From NCBI GenBank assembly GCA_010279815.1, contig QEOQ01000688.1, positions 470,158 through 534,157 on the forward strand: a stretch of 64,000 nt of DNA, given 5' to 3'. A model generated the notes under the pieces. The model was given only the letters and a program-made list of their open reading frames with translations. It was not told the origin of the DNA and made no database searches. How positions within the stretch are numbered: the stretch's first letter is position 1; each line of letters opens with the position of its first letter. Below are positions 45,501 through 57,716 of this stretch, one piece after another. Made by a program: the position numbers and the translations under genes. This stretch comes from Brachionus plicatilis (taxonomy: Eukaryota; Rotifera; Eurotatoria; Ploima; Brachionidae).

Positions 45501-46051
45501 TTAAGATCTTTGATGAACATGATTGCTAAAGAAATCAAGTATGGTTTGAGTTAAAGAGAACAAAAAATTGTCCTATACATTCAGCACTAGACATTTGTAA
45601 TTCTAGCTAAATAAAATATTAAAATATACTGCATTTCATTAATTTAAATGTTAAATTTTTTTATTTTAATTATTTTCAAAAATAAATAATTGATGATTGC
45701 TGATTATTTTTAATTTTTTTTATTTAAAAATTTTAAACTTAGATTTAATTTTAAAATTTTCACTAAGAAAATATTTTATTTGTAAATAAACAGGGACAAT
45801 TAAGAACATGCAAATATTTTTTATTTTAAAAATATTGTGGTCTATCACTTGGGTCAATGAATTAAACAAAAAATCAAAGTTTAATGTTAGTACAAATTAA
45901 AATAAATTAAATGAATATTTTTTTAAATGCACTTTACCCTTTGTATGGTCAACGGCTTGTGAAAATCTCGACCACCTTCCATTCGGAAGCCCCATGGTGT
46001 CGATAGACTGTCGCGGAACAAAGTGATATTAAAATCGTATGTGGATGACAT
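42504..46051 (-). CDS. Zasp/PDLIM-like PDZ and ZM-motif protein
   Basis: Five exons with matching phases: 45938-46051 (ATG), 43891-44039, 43334-43484, 42616-43274 and 42504-42549 (TGA). The product is about 372 residues. A PDZ domain fills residues 1-88, with the PWGFR carboxylate-binding loop at 19-23, GELQRGDIILAI, and a final LHLSIRR. A Pro/His/Ser-rich linker follows. A ZM (Zasp-like) motif lies near 332-353 (VVNLQYNTPIGLYSKKN). Such proteins bind alpha-actinin and organise Z-discs and integrin junctions. The gene ends soon after the ZM motif with no LIM domain, like short Zasp isoforms; a LIM-containing isoform would need exons I cannot find downstream. Intron 1 (44040-45937) holds plus-strand coding fragments and a degenerate LINE tail. 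Confidence 0.85.
44345..44506 (+). pseudogene. Unassigned coding-like fragment in the Zasp-like gene intron
   Basis: An open frame of 53 codons (RDDAKKLKKHQLNAVNFFMR and on to LNKVLKEDMRASSFILLNS) ends in TAA. It is followed by an (ATT)n-like run at 44508-44530. Its base composition is much less AT-rich than the flanks. The layout, a coding end plus a microsatellite, suggests a retroposon 3' end. The family is not recognised. Confidence 0.35.
45040..45085 (+). repeat. Degenerate LINE family a 3' tail
   Basis: GAGCTTAAGCTC, then TATACGGATAAACAAATGAA, corresponds to the terminal hairpin and tail of LINE family a with several substitutions. It is an old copy. Confidence 0.45.
45131..45340 (+). 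pseudogene. Unassigned coding-like fragment in the Zasp-like gene intron
   Basis: An open frame of 69 codons reads NQAESFEETLRDVDNLATAQ, then PKLTRQSQYILHSAKAQKDT and ENVLFHEARII, before a stop. Codon content and amino-acid mix look like real coding sequence, in contrast to the surrounding AT filler. It is antisense to the host gene. It may be a transposase or gag remnant; I do not recognise it. Confidence 0.35.
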
Positions 46052-49000
46052 TTAAATTGAAAATTTGAATTTAGATTTCAAAATTTTAAAGAATCTGTAA
46101 AAAATAAATTTTCTTTAGCTTTGATATTTATTTATCTTACAAAGCCGAGCTAATTTTATCTATTGGAATTTTCTTTTCCACAGCTAAATTCATAATTTTC
46201 TAAATATTTATTTAATAGACTTAAAGTTTAGGTATTGAGCCTGTGATTCTGCATTAAAGTGGTGATCAGGGAACGAATAGAAATCAGCGAACAAACAAAA
46301 TGAATAGCTTTGGTTTAGAAGAGAAATGATCGAGTACTCGAAACAGTTTGTTGCTAGCAATTAAATTAATAATATTTCGCAATTAATATAAATCTAGTAT
46401 TAGATTTCAAAAGATGCAGAAAAGGTACGCTACACAAAAAACTTCAGCCAGATTATGGCAAAGCAAGAACAGCTACAAATTTCTCAATTATGATAATTCA
46501 AGGAAAGGCTTGGATTTTCCGACAACATTTTGTTCTATTACGCAACTAAAATAATCTATTATTAACTTTTTATTTACACATTAGATTTCTACTGATTGGA
46601 TAAATTCAATCCATTAATAGGAAAAATATTATTATTTTTTCTGGCTCCAAATGCGTTCTGGATGTACCAATCATGCATTCCAAATGTTCATAAAAACCAA
46701 AAATTCTATTATTTTATTTGGCTCAAAGAAAAACAATGAGTTAGATCAAGCAAACTCTGATATTCACATCTAAACAAACGCTAAGGAGGAAAATTTTCTT
46801 GAAAGAAATTAGATAAATTAATTTTAAAGATTGTTAGGCAAGCTACTTAATTCCATTGCATAAAATCGGATAGCTAAGTCAAAAAAATATTTTTGCTTGA
46901 GCTTGATATAGAAAAATGGGTTCTCTAATTCTAATCCGATTGATTTTCTGGATACAAATAAGATAAATATTTCATCAATGTCAAAGTACAAATATCAGAT
47001 GCCAAAAATGAATTAACCAAAGGCAGACAGCTTACCTAGCAATCAAAAAAGGCCTGGAAATTTTTTTTGAAGCTAAAATTAATTTTTTTAATCACCAAAA
47101 TAAATTTATTTTTTTTCAATGCTCTTGACTCTTAACAAATAAACACTTTTTTGGTCTAAAAAACTCTTTGCATATAAAGGAATTTTTTTGAAATGAGATT
47201 TTTCCGCAAAGTGTTTGATTCGGAAAGTGAATCCGAAAGGAGTTTTGTTGTAAGAACGGACTCTCAATAAATAAGAGTATTACGCAGCTAAAAAGTTTAT
47301 TATTAATTAAATTTTAAAAGACTAGAAATTATGAAAAGATAATTTTGTAGAATTGCGATTTTTAACGTAAAATTACGAAAATTTTTGAAATTTTACTTAA
47401 ATATAACAATATTTCAGTAGAGATTAAAGGAACAAAAATACTCCAATTTTGCACAATTTTTTATAATTTTTCAGCCTTTTTTTTGGCAAAAAAATTAAAT
47501 TAATTAAGATCGTAAATTTAAGTAAAATCCTAAATTTTTACTCAGTAAATTTTGGTAAAAAAAGAAAATAAATGTAAGTAACGAAAAGAAATGTATTTTT
47601 TTTCTTTCTATTTATTGTTAATTTTTTGAAAGATAATTTATTTTATTTTTTTTGTAAATTTACAATCAATTTTATTTTTTTTGTTTCGAAAAATTAGAAA
47701 GAAATATTTATCATTTTTTTTGCCGACAACTGGTGTTGAAATCAAAAATGGAATATTTAAATAAATAAATTAAATAATGTTAAATCATTCAGTTATTATT
47801 ATGTATTAACAAACTGAGTTTTTTATATAATCGAAAAATAGACATTAAAGATTTCAGCACTTGATAAAACGAAGCACAAGAGTTTCAAAAATAATTGTCT
47901 TAAATTTTGATCCTAATTTTAGACATATAATCAAATAAGCAATATTAATTGATTATTTTTCTTTTAGTTTTTGTTTTTAATGTAAAAAATAAAAATTCCA
48001 TCAAGACTCTTTCCTCATTATTTTGAATATTTCAATCAAATTTTGTGAAAGTAACTTATTGACCAATTTTTCATATTTTTAACAATGAAAACATTTAAAA
48101 TGAAATTGGTAACGACTTGGTCAATCTTTAACAAGCTTCAATTTAAATAAAATTCTTAATATCAAAATAGAATAATATTTTAAATAAATTATCCCTTAAA
48201 TAATATTTTGAAGAATAATATTTATAATATATATTATTGAATGATAGATTATTTTTGATATTTTTTTCCTATTGAATATTTCAGATAATTGAAAAAAATA
48301 TTTGACTTCTATCTAGATTATTGTTTGGAAATGCTAAAAGAGAAATAATTGAGCGATAATAAGATTATACAAAAATAAAAATAGAAAAAAAATGGTTGTA
48401 TTATTTTTTTTAAAAAAGGTTTTATAATAAGTTTTAAGATATTCAGTGCAAGCAATGTGAGAAAAAATTAATGGAAATCGATTTAAAAGTTTCTAATAAC
48501 TCTTCAGGAATTTCATTGCTTAATTGCTTTGTGTTAATTCCCAATAATTGATTTATCTATTCATGTCCATTCACTGTAGATTTGAATCAGATCATCTTTT
48601 ATTTGTCTGATTCAAGACTAATAAAAATGAGTAGATAGTGAAATATGGCTCAAATGTGGCTCAGCAAAGATACCGGAAGATGGAAATTATTTTTTGAAAA
48701 ATTTATTTGACCCCAAAAATATAATTTATTAAAAAATTCAATATTCTAAATGATAATTTTGATGATTTTTGAAAATTTTCTAATTGATTTTGAAATCAAA
48801 ATTACAGGTTGAAAAGTCAAAATTAAAATTTTTCAATTAGTTTTTTTTTAAAAGTTTTTAATTCTCTTCGGTATTCTTAAAATATTTTAAATCTGAAATG
48901 TATTCTTAATTTTATTCAAAAGTTTTTAAAAGTGTTTATTTTAGAAGAAAAAAAAAATAATAATAATAAAATAATATTTCATATAAAATAATAATTAAAT

Positions 49001-49875
49001 ATGAAAATTTTCACAACTGTTATGATTTGTTGTTTTTACTAAATTTTAGGTAAAATCCCAAAAATTTTCGAACAATATCGGAATTTTTCGATAATTCAGG
49101 TAAATTTACTTTTGGAAAAAAAAAATGAAATTTACCGGATTTTACATAAATTTACTAAAATCTATGGACATTTCAGTTAAAGTTTTAGGTAAATTCATTT
49201 AAGGCCATAAAGACAAAGATTTTTCTCAATTTTCGCGTTTTTTTCTTTTTTTTTAGTAATTTTACGTAAATTTTGGTAAAACAAGAAAATTTTCGAAAAA
49301 ATAAGTACACTCAAATTCGTACCAGAAAATTCAAATTTCAAAGAAGCGTGGCGAATAGTTTAGTTTAGAAACTGACAAAAACAAGAACAACAAAAATTTT
49401 TAAACTAATATAATTTAAAATTATTTTATTATTACATATTACATATTATTTTACTTTTTTTCGAAAAATTACTTTTCCAATAAAAATTAAAAAAAACTCA
49501 TTTAATAAGAATTATCAGTTTAATTTTGATTTAATAATAAGCAATTTTGATTAAACAACAGTGTCTCAATATTTCAACTATTCGAATTTCGGTCTGAAAA
49601 AAAAAGAAAGCTGAAAATTATTACTTATCTATTATAAAATCTCAAATTTTACACTCAAAAGCCCGATATTTTTTATACCTAAGGACCAGAGGTGTCAAAC
49701 TGGCACTTTTTATAAAAACATGCAAAATACTCGACAAATTTTAGGTTTTTTAAAGTTAAAAGGACTAAATTTGAAAAAAAAAAAAAATATCAAATCTTCT
49801 TTTAAATGTCTTTTATTATAACACAACCTCATATTTAAAAGAAAAAAATGACACGAGAAATTTGAAATAAAATCT
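46052..49875. other. AT-rich intergenic region, no gene recognised
   Basis: No protein, RNA gene or transposon with clear ends was seen. Motifs of the TTTACGTAAA type, found elsewhere as palindromes, recur near 47365 and 49255. Confidence 0.45.
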
Positions 49876-49880
49876 AAGGA

Positions 49881-51125
49881 ACTTTAATATTAATTGATAT
49901 TTCTAAAGCCTTTGATAGGGTTTGGCATGAAGGTTTACTTTTTAAATTGATTAAAATAAATCCACCTCATTACTTGACTATCTGGATTAGATCCTTTTTA
50001 GACTCTAGGACATTTAAGGTAAATGTGAATGACCATCTGAGCGAAGAATATCAAATAACCGCAGGTGTTCCTCAAGGCTCAGTAATTAGTCCTCTTTTAT
50101 TTAGTATATATATTAATGACATCCCCAAAAGAAACAAAACAAATAATGAATACTCTCTGCTTTTCGCAAATGATCTAGTTACATTCTTCATTTATAACAA
50201 ACAGGGGAACCTAGAGACTAAGATTAATAAATACACCAACGAACTAGAACTATGGCTTATTAAATGGAAAATGAAGATATCAGTTGAAAAGTCGTGTTCA
50301 GCAGTCTTTTCTAGGTACAAAAAAGAGAGTGATAATCTTAACTTAAAAATTTATGGAAACAGAATAGTGAGCCAAAAAGAAATTAAGTTTCTTGGTTTTA
50401 AATTTGATTCTAAGTTAAACTTTAATATACTGGTAGACGAAATTAAAGAACGCTGCAATAAAAGACTAAATATTATTAAGATATTGTTAAACAAAAAATG
50501 GGGTCTCAATCAAAACACACTAGGAAATTTATATAAATCTTTAGTCGGATCAATCTTAGACTATTCTTTTCTTTGCTTAAATTCCTTTCAGAAAATAATA
50601 TCAAAAAACTACAAGCAATTTAGAATATAGCAGTCAGGTCTATTCTTAAGTTAAAATATGATACTACCTCCAACATCGTGCATCATGAGGCTTTTAATAA
50701 ACTAAAATACTAACAGTCTCGAATCGGCTTTTTGAATTGAGTGAGAGATATGTTGGGACAGGACTGAGTCATTCTATTCCATTGGTTGTAAGACTGGTGA
50801 AGGAATACAAAGAAGGTTTCGAATCAAGATATATTGAATACCCAACTCCATTGTGTAATTGCTACCTTACTATTTCTGCTTTTTTTCCTGAAACTTGAAC
50901 TTTTCAAACATGTGCCACATGTAACAATCTTTTCCAATTTATGTCTTTTCAACTTTAATTTTTTTAGCTTATTTACTTTATTTTGATTCTTTTTTTATCA
51001 CATTTTATTAACTTTAATTTAATTTTTATTTTATTTCATTTTTATTTTATTTTTTTTTATTTTACTTTTTAACTTATTCTGAAGGAGCTTTAGCTCGGTA
51101 CAGAAAAATAAATAAATAAAAATAA
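49881..51125 (+). mobile_element. LINE family a (Jockey-like), 5'-truncated, RT-dead
   Basis: The copy starts within the reverse transcriptase (LILIDISKAFDRVWHEGLL) and includes AGVPQGSVISPLLFSIYIND. The catalytic box reads FANDL instead of FADDL: GAT to AAT at 50169-50171 removes one metal-binding aspartate. A frame break near 50620 and a stop near 50710 interrupt the C-terminal part (NIVHHEAFNKLK ... VSNRLFEL), which ends in ESRYIEYPTPLCNCYL. The 3' UTR ends with GAAGGAGCTTTAGCTCGGTA plus CAG and an (AAATA)n tail at about 51090-51125. Other pieces of this family lie at 30282, 30738, 40399, 62435 and 63945. Confidence 0.87.
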
Positions 51126-51668
51126 AAATAAATAAAAATTTAATTGAATCAATGTCAAAATATAAACGTGTAGAAAAAACACTAGAATATTTTTCATTAT
51201 TTTTCAAGATAAATAAATTTTTTTGTGATCAAAAATAAATGTTGAAGTTTTCGTTATTTAAGCTTTCAATATTCAATAACATTAAATAATTTTTTTTAAT
51301 ACTTTGTTGCAAAATTTAAATAATCTAATTTGAATATCTTTTTGTTAAATTTTTTTCAAAAAACTTTGCTACCAAAAATTTTTAAAATTTTAAAACTTTT
51401 AATAATTTCAATAAATATATTAATTGTGAATTTAAATGAACGAAGTGTCAATCGATAAATGTAAAATAAAAAATGAATTATTTTATAACAAATTCTTTAA
51501 ATTTGTTTTTTTCCCATTTAATTTATCGAACCATTAAACCAAATACTTCAGATATCTTAAAATAGATATTTTTATCACAAATCTTTAAAATCTTTAAAAA
51601 TATGCCAAAATCCCAACTTTTTTTTTACTTAAAAACTAAAAAATATTATATTACTTTAAAATTAAAAA

Positions 51669-53501
51669 ATGTGCAATTTTTTTTATTTTATTCTAATCTT
51701 AGCTTTTGCTTTGAATGACGAAATTAAATTTACCGGAGCAGCCTATTGCAACGGGAAAGTAACTAAATTAAATCAAATCGAATTAAGTATGATTAAATAT
51801 TCCAAATATCAACACTTTAGCCCAGTCCAAGTGCACAACCTAATCTAAAACCAATAATTGATCAAAAGCCAACTTTTGTCAAAGAAATAAAAAATGCTAA
51901 GCTTTACAAAATTGGAACTGATGATGATTCCATTAAGATAGTTCATCTTTGGGGTACACCATACGAAATGGGTTTTGCTCATGGCAGCATTGTTAAACAA
52001 GAATTGACAGGTCTTATTGAAGCTTTCTGGAAATACATGGAAAGCGAGATCGTAATTTTGGAAATTTTTTTCTTCCAAATAAACAATTCTGGATTCTCAA
52101 GATTTCAGGGATAAATGGAACAACCAAAGGATTTTTTAGGCCAGATTTTTTGAAGCGCGTTGCTGATTTAGGGTAATTGTTTAATTTTTTTTTTATCATT
52201 TAATTCAACAAAAATTTTCAAGACTTGATGTTGCTCTTGATATTGAGAATACTATCACTGAGCGATACACTGGTAGATATTTCCATGATGAAATTAAGGG
52301 GATGTCAGATGCTACAGGTATTGAGGAAAAAGTAAAAAAAATCTGAAAAACCTTTCTTTAAATTCTTCTTGATTTTTTTTGTTTCATTTAGAAATTTAGG
52401 CGAATTCATCTTATTGGAGAATTGACGTAATTAAATTAATAATTAGAAATATTTTAAATTTAAATTATTTAAAAGAAAAGGAAGCTGTTCTATGTTCGGT
52501 GCATGGGGAGCTGCTTTGCCCAATTCAGAAGGGTTGTTACAGCTTAGAGCCCTTGACTGGGTCGTGGATGGTCAGTTAGCCTTTTAAACTCTCATTCAAA
52601 TAATAGCTGAAAAATTTTTGTTCAGGTGGTCTGCAAAATTTTCCAGAGATCACAGTTTATCATCCTAACAAAAATGAACAAAACGGACAGTAAATTAATA
52701 AAATAAAAGCTATTTTTAATTTAAAAAAAAAATGTTTTTTAAAGTGATTTTGCTAATATTGGCTGGTCTGGATGGATTGGATCAATTCAAGGCTATAGTT
52801 CAGCAAAATTAGCCATTTCAGAAATTGGCGTATCCTATCCAGACGAAAGTTTTGGTAAAGAATCTCGTTTTGGAACACCATTTACAGTAAATTAATTATT
52901 TATCTCAGTTTAAATATGAAGCATGTTCATTAAGTATGCCTTAAGAGATATCCTTCAATTTGACAATACTTTTTATGATGCCTATAATCGGCTTACTAAT
53001 GGTAAAAGAACTTGTGATTTAATTCTAGGTGTTGGTGATGGAAAAATAAATAAGTTCAATAGCGTTCAATATTCTGCATCAGTGGCAAATTTTATGAATG
53101 ACACAACCCTCAAACCAGAAGGAGATTGGCATCCAAAAATTAAAGATGTTGTTTACCATGGAATGGATTGGCTGTGTCCAAGTTTTAATGAGGTAATGGC
53201 CGCTCAAATTTCTAAACTTTATGGAAATTTGACAGCCCAAAATGCTATTCGTGAAGTCACAAGCATTGTTCAAACTGGATCACTACTAGTTACATATTAC
53301 GATTTCAATAATGATGTTATTTACACTGCTAACGCTCGGGGAGATAATGAAGAAGGACCGAGAAATGCTTATGATAGGTATATTATTTGATGAAAATTAA
53401 TTTAATTTTTTTTTTCTAATTTGTTAAACTTATCATCATTTAGATCATTTGTAAAAGTGGATATGGCAGAACTTTTTGCTGAACAACCTCCTAAATTTTA
53501 A
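51669..53501 (+). CDS. Secreted C45/AAT-type Ntn-hydrolase, dcd1-like
   Basis: Ten short exons with agreeing phases: 51669-51758 (ATG), 51821-52051, 52102-52172, 52223-52331, 52392-52426, 52476-52570, 52626-52689, 52745-52886, 52935-53377 and 53444-53501 (TAA). Introns are about 48-65 nt and the product is about 445 residues. The N-terminus (MCNFFYFILILAFAL) looks like a signal peptide. The core fits the acyl-CoA:6-APA acyltransferase/peptidase C45 family and Dictyostelium dcd1 proteins: LWGTPYEMGFAHG, then KGSCSMFGAWGAALPNSEG, LRALDW, and GKRTCDLILGVGDGK. Cys183 in GSC-SMFG is the expected N-terminal nucleophile exposed by self-cleavage. The likely activity is hydrolysis or transfer of an acyl-amide in a lysosomal or secreted compartment; the substrate is unknown. 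AATAAA lies at 53555. Confidence 0.82.
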
Positions 53502-54295
53502 AATCAATCTTTTACAGTCAAAGTAATCTAAGAAAATTATTAATTATTAATTTAAATAAAGATTTTTAAGCTTTTATTTTTATCAGATTTTTTTCAACTA
53601 TTAATATTTATTAAAACTATTAAAACTTCCGAAAATAAATCAAAAAATATATTGCTAAGTGCCCAAAGCGTCCCATATAATTAACTCTATAATTTAATCT
53701 TAAAGAAAAAAATTTTTTAATTTTTCAATTTTTAAATAATCTGGATGCTGGTGATACATTGAATGCCTAATACACAATATACTTAATCAAAATCAAAAAT
53801 GATTTAGATTTTTCAGTTTTGTAGAGGAATAGACAATGAACTTATTAAAAAAATCGCTTAATTAAAATTCAAAGTTAATTATAATTAGCTGAATATTTTG
53901 GTCCATTCTTAATTAATTTAATTGTTGTATCAGGTCCTTTATGGTTTTTGTAATGTTCATTTAGTTTCAATATGTTTGATAAGTATTAACAAAATTCTAA
54001 TTTTAAGTTAGTATTTACCAAAAAATAAAAACATTAAAAATTATCAAAAAATAGCTCAAAAAATAGCTCAAAAAAATCTCAATTTTTAACAAACCTTAAA
54101 CCAACCCCCAAACTAAGATCTCCTATTCATTTTTTTATATGCTCTTGATCCAAATCAAAAATTAAAGAACCTTTAAGCTTGAAAAAGTAATAATAAACGA
54201 GCCAAAGAAGCTAAAGAACCAAATGTTAGATTTAATAATTTCATTTTTTTAGATCCTAAAAGTATCATTAAATTTATTCCATTCATATTAAGAAT

Positions 54296-54462
54296 AAGAG
54301 TTGTTTAGAAGTCTCAAAAAAAGTCTGGACTTGGACTTTTTTTTTCTCAAAGCCCAAGTCCAGAATTAAAAAAAAAAATTTAAAGTCTTAGCTTGGATTT
54401 TTGAAAAAAAAAAGGTCCGGAGTGGGACTTGACTTGAGACTTATTACTTGTAAACAACTCTG
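54296..54462. mobile_element. hAT-type MITE, 167 bp, with 8-bp target duplication
   Basis: TTAAGAAT flanks the element at 54288-54295 and 54463-54470. The ends are AAGAGTTGTTTAGAAGT and, inverted, CAGAGTTGTTTACAAGT. The interior is rich in AAGTC/GACTT strings and can fold on itself. An 8-bp duplication and a CAGAG-type end fit hAT. A similar end occurs near 27460-27505. Confidence 0.75.
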
Positions 54463-54504
54463 TTAAGAATACTGGATTTTTTAGAGCAAAAATTGAGGAA
54501 ATTT

Positions 54505-54570
54505 GGTGATTATTATTTATTATTATTATTATTATTTGTTGAAAAATTAAACTACGTCCCATAGACGATT
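54505..54570 (-). repeat. Retroposon-like 3' end with hairpin and (AAT)n tail
   Basis: Reading minus, the small hairpin CGTCTATGGGACG is followed by about 20 bases and an (AAT)n run. It has the same architecture as the other retroposon ends in this window; no coding part is visible. Confidence 0.4.
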
Positions 54571-54639
54571 TAAAATAAAAAAAATATATAAAAAATATTA
54601 TAAATTAAAAAAAAGAAAGAAAACTTAAGTTACTTGTTT

Positions 54640-54773
54640 ATTAATTTAGAGATAAATTGTTTATTAATGATTTAATTATTTAATAGTTGACTAAAAAAAT
54701 TAATCGATTATAAGTTAGTCAATTATTGAATCGATTATTGATAATCGATTGCCAACACTACCGTAGTAATTTC
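54640..54773 (-). repeat. Solo hAT-like terminus with ATCGATTA motifs
   Basis: Reading minus from 54773, the end is TAGTGTTGGCAATCGATTAT followed by further ATCGATTA and GTTAGTCAA motifs. The TAGTGTTGGCAA end is hAT-like and is shared with 37250. No opposite end was found. The remaining stretch to 55168 shows nothing definite. Confidence 0.4.
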
Positions 54774-55168
54774 ATTGTAAAACATCCTTCAGTACATAAG
54801 TAATAGAACATTATTATCGGGAATTTTTAGGCAATATCCGACAACTCGAAATTTTTCGTCACCTAAAGAGAAATTACATCAGCCAGGGTTTCATACTGGT
54901 ATCCATAAATGTGTAAAAGATTGTTTGAGTTGCAATCGAGTTAAATTGGATCAATTCTCAAACAATTTAGGTTTCATTTTCATTCAAGATTGTAAACTTG
55001 GATGATTTGAATCCTTTTGATAAAGATTTAATAATAAAAAGATTAAATGGAGCTGACAAGACCGCCGTCTTGTTCTTTGATAAACTGAATTAAAATTAAA
55101 TTTAAAAAAATTCAATTATTAAAAAATAAATAAATTTTCAAGTTAATTAATTATTTTATTGAAAATTT

Positions 55169-56814
55169 TTAATTTAATAACGGATCATCTTTTTTAAAAA
55201 GTGAATGTCCAATTCCAACTAAAACAATCACATGACTCAAATTTAGAATCAAACTACTATTAAAAGTAGAAGGATATACATTCCAGCTAAACTCTATTAA
55301 TCCCAGTAGCAGAATTCTTGAGATATATAAATTAAAATTTTAAATCAGATTAAATAAATTACTTGAGTGATGTTTGATATTCTGTATTCCATAACAAAAA
55401 CGCTAGACTGTGGTAATACCAAACATAAAATTGATAGTGAAGGGAACGACTAAAGCAAATTCCAATAAAGTTTGAAACAAACATGATGTAAGTTATAGCT
55501 TGAAAAAACAAAACTTTAAATATTTTCTAAATAAAAGTAAATTTACCTTCATAGCTAAGTTTGAGTCTTTTTTTCTGAAAAAGCAAATTCTTCAAACCAC
55601 CCACGTTTCTTATTTAAATTAATTAGTAAAAAAAAAAAAACTTTTTTTTACAATTACTTAAGAATCCTGTTCATAAAGATAAGAAGAATGCACAAATGTA
55701 AAACTAAGAGACATGTTTGAAATGGCTTGAACAAAAATAAGTCTTCTGGAACGCATTTCCAATTCACTGTCCACTTGTAAAAAAACTGGCGCCCAAGTTC
55801 AAATGATCGATGTAAATAAGCAACTGGATAGGTAAGCAAAAAAGGTGCACCAACAACCAACTCAAAATAAAATCAGGTTCACAGGAAGAAAATTTTATTT
55901 TCCTTAGCAAAAATTACTTGTACAAGTCCACAGATAAAAATATATTTGAGAGTTTGTAGAAAGCCATGCGATAGACACAAAATAATAAACAAGCCTGGTG
56001 CAAATAGCAAAACATTCATTTTAATAGAAACGCCCAAGCTGAAAAGGATGCATCCAAAGGTCCAGTTCTTTTTCAAAAAACAAATTATCGAAGCATATAA
56101 AAAAAGCATCGCAAGCGGATCATTGAAAAGTCTCAGAACAAATATGGAGTGAATTCTATGTGAAGTAAGTGACATAATTATCAAAGCAATGGGGGCAACC
56201 TTTTTTAAATTGGATAAAATTTTTAAAAAAATTTTATTTTTTTTTTTACTTTTTTGGTTGTGTTGTAGATGGTAAAAACGATTGAAATAAACAAAATATA
56301 AAAAATGACATAAATATATTGAGCAAGTCTTATGTTAGTTCCTTGATGAGTGACCCAATATAAAGCTGTGTACAAATAAACAAATCCAGCCGGATAACTA
56401 AATTTAAGAATGAAAATTTGGGATTTTTTTTTTGAATTTTTGTGTTACACTAGAGGACCAGTGTCGCCTTTTAGTTCATAGTAGTTGTACGTGCCGTTGA
56501 TGAAACCCTCAACTTCTTGCATGTAAGCTTTCCAATCAATTTCTGTATCTTAAGAGATATAAATTTTATATTTGAGTTTAGATTTGACCAAGAAAAGTAC
56601 ATGGAACTTTGAGCACAATCAAAACATTCAAAATCAGCTCTATCGGAATCAATATGCATGTGACTAGAAAAAGGTAGTCTGGATTGAATAAAATTTCATT
56701 TATTAGCTCATAGAGTTTCATGGGACTTTTAATTGTTTGAATTGCTTTTGCTTTTAATAGCTGCCATTTGGGTTTTTTTTGGCTTTTAGTACGATTGTTG
56801 GCCAATTTTGTCAT
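55169..56814 (-). CDS. ALG3: Dol-P-Man:Man5GlcNAc2-PP-Dol alpha-1,3-mannosyltransferase
   Basis: Eight exons in consistent phase: 56601-56814 (ATG), 56449-56548, 56250-56397, 55918-56199, 55658-55860, 55547-55608, 55363-55498 and 55169-55316 (TAA). The product is about 430 residues, near the 438 of human ALG3. ALG3 is a multi-pass ER membrane enzyme that adds the first mannose on the lumenal side during N-glycan precursor assembly. Diagnostic blocks are [87 protein letters not shown] and [12 protein letters not shown]; the lumenal acidic pair in TEIDW is present. Introns are 45-100 nt. AATAAA lies about 10 bases past the stop on the minus strand. Confidence 0.97.
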
Positions 56815-57315
56815 TTTTTTAGTTTTCAAAAAAAAACATTAAATATTAAAAATTTATATCGAGTTAAAAAAATTACAATCATGTACTGAACTAAAAAAAT
56901 AATTTTTTGAGCGTATTTTACCATTAAAATTGACTTTTTGATAATTTCTTTTGAATTGTCTTTGAAAAAAAAATTCTTTAAAAAGTTTTAAGAAAGGAAC
57001 AATTCTAAATAAATTTAAAATGTGTCCTTTCATATGAAAATTCCAAAGAGATTGTCTAAAAATATTTTTTATTAAATTTATTTTGTTGATTTGAAGTTGT
57101 TTTATTATAAAAAAAAGTTGATGTTGAAATTTTTTTTTTTCAAATTTAGAGGATTTTTGGAGAGTTTTAAATATTTTGTCAGTTTATCAACTAGGAAAAA
57201 TTACCCGAGATTTTTATTTTGAAAAAAAATTCTAAGAATAATTTTTCCATATTTATTCCATTTAAAATTTTCTAATAATTCTACGAAACAAGGCTTTGTG
57301 AAATTCAAATACAAA

Positions 57316-57495
57316 TTAGTAGTAGTAGTAGTAAAAAATACTGCGACCCAAAACGGGTTAAGCTTCTACAAGCTATAGCAGTAAATAATTCTTTTTAAGT
57401 CAATTATCTAGTTTAGCTTTAAAAATGTATTTTGTTTTTGAGTTAACTATTTCTTCAGGCAGTCTATTCCAGTTTCTATCAAGATTTGTGTCTAA
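57316..57495 (-). mobile_element. LINE 3' end with (TAC)n tail, related to family b
   Basis: Reading minus, the end of an ORF2-like frame (NLDRNWNRLPEEIVNSKTKY, then FKAKLDN and a stop) is followed by the hairpin ACCCGTTTTGGGT and (TAC)n. WNRLPEE...FKAKLD is the usual C-terminus of CR1/L2-like LINEs. The copy is strongly 5'-truncated. The 56830-57315 stretch upstream of it is AT filler. Confidence 0.7.
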
Positions 57496-57511
57496 ACAAA
57501 CCAACTATGGA

Positions 57512-57716
57512 GAATAAATTTAAGTCATTCAATCAGGACATTACTCTTTTGGAATCTCATTTTACCTCAGAAATAAGTTTTATAAATTCTAATGTTGAAG
57601 CTCTCAAGAAGGATCTAAAAATTACAGTTTAAGCAAGAGAATGGACTAACTGACTCCGTTAAACTTTGCCTAAAAAATATTAACGACAACAAGTACTTTA
57701 CGCTACTTATTAATTT
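57512..57716 (+). pseudogene. Coiled-coil fragment, possibly LINE ORF1
   Basis: A frame starting MENKFKSFNQDITLLESHFT continues to EALKKDLKITV and a stop. Past a shift it resumes as QENGLTDSVKLCLKNINDNK. The heptad-like pattern and the style resemble the coiled-coil part of LINE ORF1. It is cut by the left arm of the foldback element at 57717. Confidence 0.4.
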
